5,543 bases of DNA from Acidobacteriaceae bacterium. GTDB taxonomy: Bacteria; Acidobacteriota; Terriglobia; Terriglobales; Acidobacteriaceae. The number at the start of each line of letters is the position of its first letter. Position 1 is the first letter of the stretch. Below the pieces are notes generated by a model. It was not told the DNA's origin and did not search any database. It worked only from the letters and a program-made list of their open reading frames with translations. The stretch is taken from assembly GCA_027306745.1 (NCBI GenBank), contig DAHUZD010000215.1, positions 1-5,543 of the forward strand. Direction: 5' to 3'. A program made the position numbers and the translations under genes. Shown one piece after another: positions 1-4,887 of the stretch.

Positions 1-217
1 AGGCTTGGATGGACTCCTCGCTGGCAATATCCAGCGCAAAGACGGAGGCCGCGCCGCCAGCGGCGGCAATCTCAGCCTGCACGGCGGTCAACTTCTCTGT
101 GTTGCGAGCGGCTAGGGCCACCTGTGCGCCAGCGCGCGCCAGGGCCAGTGCGCAGGCCCGGCCAATTCCCTGTGAAGCTCCCGTTACCAGCGCCACGCGC
201 CCTTGCAGACTTGTCAT
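1..217 (-). CDS. SDR family oxidoreductase, N-terminal part (runs off left edge)
   Basis: This is the first 72 codons of a classical short-chain dehydrogenase/reductase, a soluble NAD(P)(H)-dependent oxidoreductase. The translation opens MTSLQGRVALVTGASQGIG, so the Rossmann-fold glycine motif TGxxxGIG lies at residues 12-19. Strand beta-2 ends in LAAR; Arg38 there is the usual sign of NADP(H) preference. An ALDI segment with Asp63, which normally contacts the adenine ring, follows. The catalytic Ser-Tyr-Lys residues lie outside the window, so the substrate cannot be read; the start resembles FabG-like 3-oxoacyl-ACP reductases, but many other SDRs look the same here. The ATG is supported by an AGGAG ribosome-binding site 9 nt upstream on the minus strand. 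It lies 62 nt downstream of the secreted-protein gene in the same orientation and may have its own promoter in that gap. Confidence 0.93.
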   Translation of the reverse strand, partial: MTSLQGRVALVTGASQGIGRACALALARAGAQVALAARNTEKLTAVQAEIAAAGGAASVFALDIASEESIQA

Positions 218-264
218 GCGAAGACTCTCCTGTGCATTGAAAATGAACGGTTCGGCAAAGGGAA

Positions 265-270
265 ATTATA
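265..270 (-). promoter_or_regulatory. Candidate -10 box (TATAAT) for the SDR gene
   Basis: A perfect TATAAT reads on the minus strand in the 62-nt gap between the secreted-protein stop (280) and the SDR start (217). It would start transcription near 258 and give a leader of about 40 nt carrying the AGGAG site. No good -35 hexamer lies 16-18 nt upstream, so the promoter is tentative. The gap shows no hairpin with a T-run that would stop transcription from the gene upstream. Confidence 0.35.
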
Positions 271-279
271 GATGCAGAA

Positions 280-1110
280 TTATGGGGCGTGCTGGGGTGT
301 GCTTTGTGCCGGAGCTGGCGCGTTGGCCTGCTCCAAGGAAGCTGACGTCTGTTTTTTGTGCGAGAAGTGGTGCACAATGTCCGGCCAGAACTCAACCACG
401 ATGGCTCCCATCGCACCCTCAATGGTGTCAAAGGCGGCGCGTTCAAAGGTTAGCCCCACGCCGCGATCCTGTTCGGGGTAGTAGAGATTGGACAACCCAC
501 CTGCCGCCAGATTGCCGGCTACATTCGCGTAGTTTGGCCCCCAGGTTCCATTGTCATTTTTCGTGATGAACTCGGTGGAGATGGCATAGAAGGTTCGCTT
601 GCCGAGGCTGCCCGTGCCTTTGCGGAAGTAGCGCGGGTCCTCATGCAACAGCACGGGAAAGACCGCGCTGCCGAGGATGATGCCGTCAAATGTGTCGGCG
701 TAGGATGCGCCCACGCGCTTGCCATAGCCCTGCATGCCCTGCCCATAGCCTTCGAATTGATCGGTCGCCTGTTCGTAGCCAGCGTCCAAACCGGAGGCGA
801 GAAACATAACCGGATCAAAGGCATTTGCAAAAGCCAGTTGGAATTTTTGTCCGGGCGAAAGCACAACATCGTTGGCATAGAACGAGGTGTAAAAGTTGGG
901 AATCCCGCCCAGTATGCGCTGGTGTTCTTCCTGGTGAACCTGCTGCTCCGCCTGTTCGTATTGGGAGGAGGAATGCGCCTGCGTCGGCTGCGTGGCTGCG
1001 GGCGGTTCCGCTGGCGCGGGAGCATCGGGCAGCTTCGCCTGCGCCAGCGCGTAGCAGGCGGGCAGCAAGGCCATCGACAGCAGACACTTCACCAACCAGG
1101 GCAGATTCAC
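280..1110 (-). CDS. Secreted/envelope protein of unknown function, Acidobacteria-type
   Basis: This is a 276-residue protein if it starts at the GTG at 1110. I recognise the style of a family common in Acidobacteria but no assigned function. Residues 1-25 form a signal peptide: Lys8, a hydrophobic core (LLSMALLPACYALA) and an AQA cleavage site before KLPDAP. Cys19 follows LPA, a poor lipobox, so a lipoprotein is less likely. Residues 28-65 are a Pro/Ala/Gln-rich linker. The conserved core spans about 66-245, with GGIPNFYTSFY, LSPGQKFQLAF, Gly/Tyr-rich GYGQGMQGYGKR, LLHEDPRYFRKGTGS, NLAAGGLSNLYYP and a hydrophobic GAMGAIVVEFWPD segment. The C-terminus is Ala/Pro/Gln-rich. An in-frame ATG at 1311 would overlap the citrate synthase end and add about 67 low-complexity residues; I reject it because the signal peptide would then be internal. 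No start has a clear ribosome-binding site, so the exact start is uncertain. Location (periplasm or outer membrane) is inferred. Confidence 0.85.
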   Translation of the reverse strand: MNLPWLVKCLLSMALLPACYALAQAKLPDAPAPAEPPAATQPTQAHSSSQYEQAEQQVHQEEHQRILGGIPNFYTSFYANDVVLSPGQKFQLAFANAFDPVMFLASGLDAGYEQATDQFEGYGQGMQGYGKRVGASYADTFDGIILGSAVFPVLLHEDPRYFRKGTGSLGKRTFYAISTEFITKNDNGTWGPNYANVAGNLAAGGLSNLYYPEQDRGVGLTFERAAFDTIEGAMGAIVVEFWPDIVHHFSHKKQTSASLEQANAPAPAQSTPQHAP

Positions 1111-1204
1111 AAAAAAATTCAGGCGGGCACTTTCTTCTGTTGATGGTACTGCAGACGGGATTATTGGGAAATTAGTTGCGCAGATACCCAAACGATGCTG
1201 TGTA

Positions 1205-1242
1205 CCATCTGCACGGAGACATCCATTGCTGCGTGCAGATGG
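1205..1242. repeat. Perfect 11-bp inverted repeat with 16-nt loop, after citrate synthase
   Basis: CCATCTGCACG at 1205-1215 pairs exactly with CGTGCAGATGG at 1232-1242 across a 16-nt spacer. It sits 23 nt past the citrate synthase stop and about 95 nt before the start of the secreted-protein gene. On the minus strand no T-run follows the hairpin, so it is not a canonical intrinsic terminator. It could be a transcript 3'-end stabiliser, a Rho-dependent end, or a palindromic protein-binding site for the next gene. Confidence 0.6.
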
Positions 1243-1264
1243 ACAGGGTGGAGGATGCGCGTGT

Positions 1265-2398
1265 CTAGCGCTGTTCGATCGGAGTATAGGGAGCCGGGTA
1301 TTCCGGGCCAATATACTCGGCGCGCGGGCGGATCAGGCGGTTGTCGTCCAACTGCTCGATGACGTGTGCGGCCCAGCCAGCGATGCGGCTGACAGCGAAG
1401 ATCGGCGTGAACAGATCCACGTCAATGCCCAGCGTGGTGTACATCGAGGCGGAATAGAAGTCCACGTTGGCGTTCAGCTTCTTCTCCCCTTTGATGTAGA
1501 CCTCGATCTTGCGCGACATCTCAAACCATTTGGAGTTGCCGCTGGCCTTACAAAGGTCTTCGGACATGCGGCGCAGGTGCGTGGCGCGCGGGTCTTCCGT
1601 GTGATAGACGCGATGGCCAAAGCCGGAAATCTTTTTCTTTTCCGCCAGCATCTGACGCACGTACTCCACGGGATCGGCTCCAGCCTTGTCGATGGCAAAC
1701 AGGATGCGCATGACGGCCTCATTGGCTCCGCCGTGCAGGGGGCCTTTCAGCGCGCCGATGGCTCCAGTGACAGCAGAGTGCGCGTCAGAGAGCGTGGCCG
1801 CGATGACGCGTGCGGCAAAAGTGGACGCATTCAGTTCGTGGTCGGCATGCAGAATCAGCGCCGTGTCAAAGGCTTTTTCCGCGGTGGGCGAGGGCTTCTC
1901 GCCGGTCAGCATCCAAAGAAAATTGCCCGCGTGAGACAGGGTGGGATCGGCGGCCACGACAGGCTTGCCCTTGCGGATGCGGTCATAGCAGGCGACGATG
2001 AGCGCAATCTGCGCCGTCAATCGGTAGCTCTTGCGCACATTGGCGTCGTGGTCGTTGTTCTTCTCGTCGGCGTCGTAGAAGCTGAGCGCGGAGACAGCCG
2101 TGCGCAGCACTTCCATCGGAGTACCGTTTTTGGGCAGTGATTCCAGCAGGCGCAGAACTTCGGGCGGCAGGGTGCGCGCTGCGGCCAGATTTTTGCGGAA
2201 GTCGGCCAACTGCGCCGCCGTGGGCAGCGCGCCAAACCAGAGCAGATAGGCAGTCTCTTCAAAGCTGGACTTCTCGGCCAGCTCGTGGATGTCGATGTCG
2301 CGATAGGCCAGCACGCCAGCATCGCCGTCAATCCAGCAAATGCCGGAATTGGCTGCAACAATTCCTTCCAGTCCCCGCGCTGCCACTGCCGTTGTCAT
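1265..2398 (-). CDS. gltA: Citrate synthase
   Basis: Cytoplasmic enzyme condensing acetyl-CoA with oxaloacetate to citrate, the entry step of the TCA cycle. At 377 residues it matches the short, dimeric citrate/2-methylcitrate synthase type of Gram-positive bacteria and archaea rather than the longer hexameric Gram-negative form. Active-site landmarks are all present: LILHADHELNAST (His184, His187), GPLHGGAN with catalytic His222, GFGHRVY with His262, EDPR with Arg271, VDFYSAS with catalytic Asp313, and AVSRIAGW with Arg338. It ends RPRAEYIGPEYPAPYTPIEQR, typical for the family. The ATG at 2398 begins MTTAVAARGLEGIVAANSGICWIDG, matching usual family N-termini, with purine-rich GGGAG and AAAGGA upstream. 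A further 104 in-frame codons upstream, to 2710, lack family similarity and overlap the divergent gene, so I exclude them. Methylcitrate synthase (PrpC) cannot be ruled out from sequence, but no prpB/prpD neighbour is present and a housekeeping role is more likely. Confidence 0.95.
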   Translation of the reverse strand: MTTAVAARGLEGIVAANSGICWIDGDAGVLAYRDIDIHELAEKSSFEETAYLLWFGALPTAAQLADFRKNLAAARTLPPEVLRLLESLPKNGTPMEVLRTAVSALSFYDADEKNNDHDANVRKSYRLTAQIALIVACYDRIRKGKPVVAADPTLSHAGNFLWMLTGEKPSPTAEKAFDTALILHADHELNASTFAARVIAATLSDAHSAVTGAIGALKGPLHGGANEAVMRILFAIDKAGADPVEYVRQMLAEKKKISGFGHRVYHTEDPRATHLRRMSEDLCKASGNSKWFEMSRKIEVYIKGEKKLNANVDFYSASMYTTLGIDVDLFTPIFAVSRIAGWAAHVIEQLDDNRLIRPRAEYIGPEYPAPYTPIEQR

Positions 2399-2677
2399 CG
2401 TTCCTTTGCTCCCTGTCCGGACGCCCTGCGGCCTTCCCCTGCAATCTCGCCAACATTTTGTTATAACGCAGCCGGGGAAGGCCGCGCCAGCGGCGGCGTA
2501 AATTTCTTGTGCCGCAGGCCACACGGCCGGGCTGCAGGTGGATTTTGGCTCACATCCCCGCGCCGGGAAGTGGTATTGTCCTAGGAACGGCCGCGGGCCG
2601 ATTTTTGCGCCGGGTTTTTCGGGGCAGCACGCGGTGCAGCGGATCCCATTCTTGATCGAGTGAAAGGAGTTGTTGCC
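2399..2677. promoter_or_regulatory. Divergent intergenic region between citrate synthase and the coiled-coil gene
   Basis: This 279-nt spacer must hold the promoters of both divergent genes. The clearest element is the palindromic GTTATAAC at 2460-2467, which offers a -10-like TTATAA/TATAAC about 60 nt upstream of the citrate synthase ATG; a matching -35 is not obvious. On the plus side TTGGCT (2545-2550) and TATTGT (2574-2579) are 23 nt apart, too far for a standard sigma-70 promoter. Short GC-rich palindromes occur at 2481-2494 and 2588-2600, the second followed by ATTTTT. I see no small gene here. Confidence 0.4.
2663..2669 (+). promoter_or_regulatory. Strong ribosome-binding site AAAGGAG that decides the start at 2678
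   Basis: AAAGGAG lies 8 nt before the ATG at 2678. The alternative in-frame GTG at 2660 would place this element inside the coding sequence, so the ATG is the better start. Confidence 0.75.
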
Positions 2678-3505
2678 ATGGCAGACGATATTTACGAGGA
2701 ACGCACGCAACCCGGCTTGCCGCTGGTGGTGTTAACTGTGGCGCTGGTGGCTGCGTTGGCCGCGTTGATTTGGAGCTTTACCCTTTCCCGCAGATTGAGC
2801 AGCGCTGAGGCCCAATTGCAGACCCAGCAGCAGGAAAATCAGCGGCAATCCGATGAGCTGGCAGCCACCGATCGCCGTCTGCGCGCCACCAGCGAGGAGT
2901 TCGGCGACAAGCTAGGCATCACCCAGCGGCAGATTGAAGACCGGGCTCAAGAGATTCTGCGCCAACAGCAGGCCGCAACCAAGCAACTGGCCCAACAGGA
3001 GGCAGAAACCCGCCAACAGGTCGGCGCAGTCACCAACGCGCTCTCTGGCGTGCAGACGGATGTGGGCGGCGTCAAAACCGATGTGGCCAACACCAAGACC
3101 GAACTGGCCAGCACCGAACAGCAGTTGCAACGCGCCATTGGTGACCTGGGCGTGCAGAGCGGTCTGATCGCCACCAACCAGAAAGAGCTGGACATGCTCA
3201 AACACTCTGGCGACCGCAACTATTACAGCTTCCACTTGCTGAAAAATGCGCGGCCAGAGGCCGTCGGCACCGTCAAGCTGCAATTGCACAAGGCCGACAC
3301 GAAGCACGAGCGCTACACCATGGAGGTCTTCTCCGACGACAAGAAGATCGAAAAGAAGGACCGCAGCCTGGATGAGCCGGTGCAGTTCTACAGCGGCAAA
3401 CAGCCCATGCTGTATGAGATTGTCGTCAACAGCATTAGCAAAAACTCTGTGGATGGCTACCTGGCCACACCGAAGGATGCACCCCAGCCGACTGTGATTC
3501 CGTAA
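2678..3505 (+). CDS. Membrane-anchored coiled-coil protein, function unknown
   Basis: This 275-residue protein is not one I can name. A short acidic N-terminus (MADDIYEERTQ) precedes one transmembrane segment at about 13-36 (LPLVVLTVALVAALAAL, ending in W32), followed by SRR. By the positive-inside rule the topology is not obvious. Residues 38-175 are a long Gln/Glu/Ala-rich coiled coil. Residues 124-150 form strict seven-residue units (GVQTDVG, GVKTDVA, NTKTELA, STEQQLQ). A compact C-terminal domain at 178-265 (DRNYYSFHLLKN, GTVKLQLHKADTKHERYTMEVFSDDKKIEKKD, PMLYEIVVNSISKNSVDGYL) looks beta-rich and has no Cys. The overall plan of TM, stalk and globular head suggests an envelope spacer or scaffold; this is inference. 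The ATG has AAAGGAG 8 nt upstream. It is divergent from citrate synthase and followed by a long hairpin, so it is probably monocistronic. Confidence 0.88.
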   Translation: MADDIYEERTQPGLPLVVLTVALVAALAALIWSFTLSRRLSSAEAQLQTQQQENQRQSDELAATDRRLRATSEEFGDKLGITQRQIEDRAQEILRQQQAATKQLAQQEAETRQQVGAVTNALSGVQTDVGGVKTDVANTKTELASTEQQLQRAIGDLGVQSGLIATNQKELDMLKHSGDRNYYSFHLLKNARPEAVGTVKLQLHKADTKHERYTMEVFSDDKKIEKKDRSLDEPVQFYSGKQPMLYEIVVNSISKNSVDGYLATPKDAPQPTVIP

Positions 3506-3523
3506 ACAAGAGTCGGCGGGCAG

Positions 3524-3594
3524 CCAAGGGAAGACTCCAGTGGAAGACGGCTAGTTGGCGGAGCCATAATCCTCTGGAGTCTTCGTCGCCTTGG
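3524..3594 (+). terminator. Long hairpin after the coiled-coil gene, possible terminator or structured RNA
   Basis: The arms 3530-3540 and 3574-3584 pair perfectly over 11 bp (core AAGACTCCAG with CTGGAGTCTT). Past a 4-nt bulge (3585-3588) the pairing resumes for 6 bp: CCAAGG at 3524-3529 with CCTTGG at 3589-3594. Inside the loop a smaller hairpin GGCT/AGCC forms at 3549-3565. The structure begins 18 nt after the stop codon. No T-run follows, so it is not a textbook Rho-independent terminator; a 3'-end stabiliser, a small palindromic repeat element or a processed RNA are alternatives. Confidence 0.5.
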
Positions 3595-3689
3595 TTCAGC
3601 AATACCGGCTTCACGGCCTCCGCAGCGCAGCGCTTCTCATCTTTCACTGCGCCCCCATGTTTCGATCGAGCGCGGCAATTCCATCTATC

Positions 3690-3757
3690 TGAAAATGAAT
3701 CGTCTGTAAAAAAATAATCCCTTTCAAAATAAATTCCTTGTCAGCGATAACTAAATC
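3690..3757 (+). promoter_or_regulatory. AT-rich probable promoter region of the cold-shock gene
   Basis: This block is clearly richer in A and T than its surroundings and includes an A-run at about 3708-3714. TTGTCA at 3738-3743 matches five of six -35 positions but has no good -10 at 16-18 nt; GATAAC (3746-3751) and TAACTA (3748-3753) are possible -10 boxes with TTTCAA upstream (3722-3727). Exact hexamers cannot be fixed by eye. Starting near 3760 would leave a leader of about 70-75 nt. Confidence 0.35.
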
Positions 3758-3785
3758 GCATGCCGGGCGTCTAACGGGTACTGGA

Positions 3786-3809
3786 GGCTCGCGGGTCGCG
3801 CCCGCAGCT
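3786..3809 (+). promoter_or_regulatory. GC-rich leader hairpin upstream of the cold-shock gene
   Basis: GCGGG at 3791-3795 pairs with CCCGC at 3801-3805 around loop TCGCG. With one bulged C (3790) the stem continues by GGCT (3786-3789) with AGCT (3806-3809, one G-U). It ends about 25 nt before the start codon, leaving the ribosome-binding site free. Structured leaders that control translation with temperature are known for cspA-type genes, but this one is short and no thermosensing role is shown. Confidence 0.35.
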
Positions 3810-3834
3810 TCAATTTTGCAGAGCAAGGCAGGAT

Positions 3835-4059
3835 ATGCGCGTGTCTCAGTACAAAGGAAAAGTGAAGTGGTTCAACAACTCCAAGGGATTCGGGTTCATT
3901 GGCCGTGAAGATGGCCCCGATGTCTTCGTTCACTACAGCGCGATTCAGTCGGATGGCTACAAGAGTCTGAAAGAGGGCGACGAAGTGGAGTTCGACATTG
4001 TGCAAGGCGACAAAGGCCCGCAGGCCGACGCGGTTCTGCGCACAGCCTCCGTACTCTAA
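3835..4059 (+). CDS. Cold-shock protein, single CSD (CspA family)
   Basis: Small cytoplasmic single-stranded RNA/DNA-binding protein of the CspA family, which acts as an RNA chaperone. The 74-residue product is one OB-fold: [16 protein letters not shown] carries RNP1 (KGFGFI, 17-22) and VFVHY (30-34) is RNP2, with the aromatic residues Trp12, Phe19, Phe21, Phe31, His33 and Tyr34 that stack on bases. [21 protein letters not shown] and GPQADAV complete the domain. Length is normal for the family (65-75). Two starts compete: the ATG at 3835, with AAGG 6 nt upstream, and the GTG at 3841, with AGGA (3830-3833) 7 nt upstream. The GTG would give [11 protein letters not shown], closer to usual family N-termini. 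It sits alone, between an AT-rich leader and a terminator-like hairpin, so it is probably its own unit. Whether it is cold-induced cannot be read here. Confidence 0.95.
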   Translation: MRVSQYKGKVKWFNNSKGFGFIGREDGPDVFVHYSAIQSDGYKSLKEGDEVEFDIVQGDKGPQADAVLRTASVL

Positions 4060-4087
4060 ATCCGGCGCAACGGCCCGCAATTTACGC

Positions 4088-4128
4088 CAGCCAGCCCCGC
4101 AGATGCACCTGCAATGCGGGCTGGGCTG
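4088..4128 (+). terminator. Hairpin terminator candidate after the cold-shock gene
   Basis: The GC-rich arms 4088-4101 and 4115-4128 pair over 13 bp with two single-base bulges (C4095, G4125). The inner stem CCCGCA/TGCGGG is perfect and the loop is 13 nt. It begins 28 nt after the stop codon. Only two T residues follow, so termination may be weak or need Rho. It separates the cold-shock gene from the membrane-protein gene that follows. Confidence 0.55.
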
Positions 4129-4145
4129 TTGCGTCGGTGGGGGCG

Positions 4146-4167
4146 TACTCATCGGCTACTCATCGGC
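4146..4167 (+). repeat. Tandem 11-bp direct repeat (TACTCATCGGC twice)
   Basis: TACTCATCGGC occurs at 4146-4156 and again, without any gap, at 4157-4167. The unit is close to one turn of DNA, so both copies face the same side of the helix. It sits where the -35 region of the next gene should be, immediately upstream of the TAGAAT box at 4180-4185. Confidence 0.8.
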
Positions 4168-4179
4168 CTAAAAACGCGC

Positions 4180-4185
4180 TAGAAT
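4180..4185 (+). promoter_or_regulatory. Candidate -10 box (TAGAAT) of a possibly leaderless gene
   Basis: TAGAAT matches five of six positions of TATAAT. Its last base is 9 nt before the ATG at 4195, so transcription would begin at or within a few bases of the start codon. This agrees with the absence of a ribosome-binding site before that ATG. The hexamer 17 nt upstream, TACTCA, is a weak -35 and belongs to the second copy of the 11-bp repeat. Confidence 0.45.
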
Positions 4186-4194
4186 TCTGGCACT

Positions 4195-4809
4195 ATGAAT
4201 GCCACCACTCCCCCGGATTTCAACGACCCCGTGCACGACATGGAGCATGACGGGACCTCCGGCTTTTTCCGCCGCTATCGCTGGACCCTGCTGATACTGG
4301 TGATCGCAGCGCTTGTATCCGCCGCGGGCATGGTCGTCTGGTATGGCCACATGGGCACGCTGCAGCCCGTGGCCCAAGGCAAAATCCTGCGTCTCAGCAC
4401 CTTCCCCATGCACGCCAGCACGGAAAATGATGGCGGGTCGGGTATGCCGGGCCAGGCCCTCAATCAGGATCAGTTGTTGATTCTGGCGCAGGTGCAGGTC
4501 ACCAATGTGTCGAAAAAGCCCATCACCATCTTTGATCTGAACGGACTGCTGTTGCAGGGCCAGGTGCAGACGACCAGCCTGGGCGCGAACGAGACGGACA
4601 TTCACCGTCTCTTTCAGGCTTTTCCAGCCTTGGCTCCTATGGATGCGCCGCCGCTGGAGCGCAAGACAAGCATTGCACCGGGGCAGTCCGCGCAGGGGCT
4701 GGTGGTCTTCAACTATGGATTGACGCCCCAGCAATGGCAGCAACGCACGAGCTTCGAAATGCACATCAGCTTTGAACTGGGGCCGACTCTGGTGTTGAAG
4801 GCGAAGTAG
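4195..4809 (+). CDS. Single-pass membrane protein with extracytoplasmic DUF4352-like domain
   Basis: This 204-residue protein has no function I can name. A cytoplasmic N-terminus of about 30 residues, with basic FRRYRW just before the membrane, leads into one transmembrane helix at about 31-51 (TLLILVIAALVSAAGMVVWYG), which predicts N-in, C-out. The outside part (52-204) has a short Gly/Asn-rich linker and alternating hydrophobic strands: LLILAQVQVTNVSKKPITIFDLNGLLLQG, then PGQSAQGLVVFNYG and TSFEMHISFEL. The order of a VTN strand, a K-P-I turn and a late PGxxxxGLVVF strand resembles the immunoglobulin-like DUF4352 fold; this is by eye and tentative. There is no Cys in the domain. The ATG lacks a ribosome-binding site, but a TAGAAT box just upstream suggests a leaderless mRNA. 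It converges on the Nudix gene with 78 nt between stops. Confidence 0.85.
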   Translation: MNATTPPDFNDPVHDMEHDGTSGFFRRYRWTLLILVIAALVSAAGMVVWYGHMGTLQPVAQGKILRLSTFPMHASTENDGGSGMPGQALNQDQLLILAQVQVTNVSKKPITIFDLNGLLLQGQVQTTSLGANETDIHRLFQAFPALAPMDAPPLERKTSIAPGQSAQGLVVFNYGLTPQQWQQRTSFEMHISFELGPTLVLKAK

Positions 4810-4849
4810 TGCGTCTTTGTGCCGCTTCGCGTCGGGTGACATTTTGCAT

Positions 4850-4872
4850 GGCGGTGGGGCTTGCCCGCCGCC
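4850..4872. terminator. Hairpin between convergent genes, possible shared terminator
   Basis: GGCGGTGGG (4850-4858) pairs with CCCGCCGCC (4864-4872) with one T-G wobble and loop GCTTG. It lies in the 78 nt between two convergent stop codons, where a two-way terminator is expected. Neither strand has a T-run directly after the stem, so intrinsic termination would be weak; the structure may instead mark Rho-dependent ends. Confidence 0.45.
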
Positions 4873-4887
4873 GCATGTGTCGGTGCG

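Larger units (their letters stand above)
3506..3834. other. 329-nt intergenic region between coiled-coil gene and cold-shock gene
   Basis: This stretch holds no convincing gene. It contains, in order, a long imperfect hairpin (3524-3594), about 85 nt of unremarkable sequence, an AT-rich block (about 3690-3757) that probably carries the cold-shock promoter, and a GC-rich leader hairpin (3786-3809) just before the cold-shock start. The only short plus-strand frames are an 11-codon ATG frame at 3657 and a 4-codon one following it, neither with a ribosome-binding site. Confidence 0.6.

Noticed and set aside
643..1143. Plus-strand 166-codon open frame opposite the secreted-protein gene
   Set aside because: Antisense shadow; the minus-strand frame has a signal peptide and conserved-looking blocks, while this one is compositionally odd.
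1255..1266. 12-mer ATGCGCGTGTCT shared with 3835-3846
   Set aside because: One copy is at the end of citrate synthase, the other is the cold-shock start; no common context, so coincidence is likely.
1111..1311. N-terminal extension of the secreted protein to an ATG at 1311
   Set aside because: It would overlap the citrate synthase end, span the palindrome at 1205-1242 and bury the signal peptide about 67 residues inside the protein.
1226..2140. Plus-strand 304-codon open frame opposite citrate synthase
   Set aside because: It is antisense to a gene with all citrate synthase active-site motifs, has no family resemblance, and arises from the GC-rich third positions of the true frame.
2588..2606. 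Short GC stem (CGGCC/GGCCG) followed by ATTTTT, terminator-like
   Set aside because: Only 5 bp with a 3-nt loop, and no gene ends upstream on the plus strand; more likely chance in GC-rich DNA, though attenuation of the coiled-coil gene is not excluded.
2399..2710. N-terminal extension of citrate synthase by 104 codons
   Set aside because: The extra residues are unlike any citrate synthase and overlap the start of the divergent gene; ATG 2398 fits the family N-terminus.
2934..3307. Several open frames on both strands inside the coiled-coil gene
   Set aside because: They mirror the repetitive Gln/Ala/Thr codons of the true frame and lack ribosome-binding sites.
3657..3692. 11-codon ATG frame in the region before the cold-shock gene
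   Set aside because: No ribosome-binding site and too short to support as a leader peptide.
4168..4842. Minus-strand 224-codon open frame opposite the small membrane protein
   Set aside because: The plus frame has a clear transmembrane helix and strand pattern; the opposite frame has no recognisable domain.
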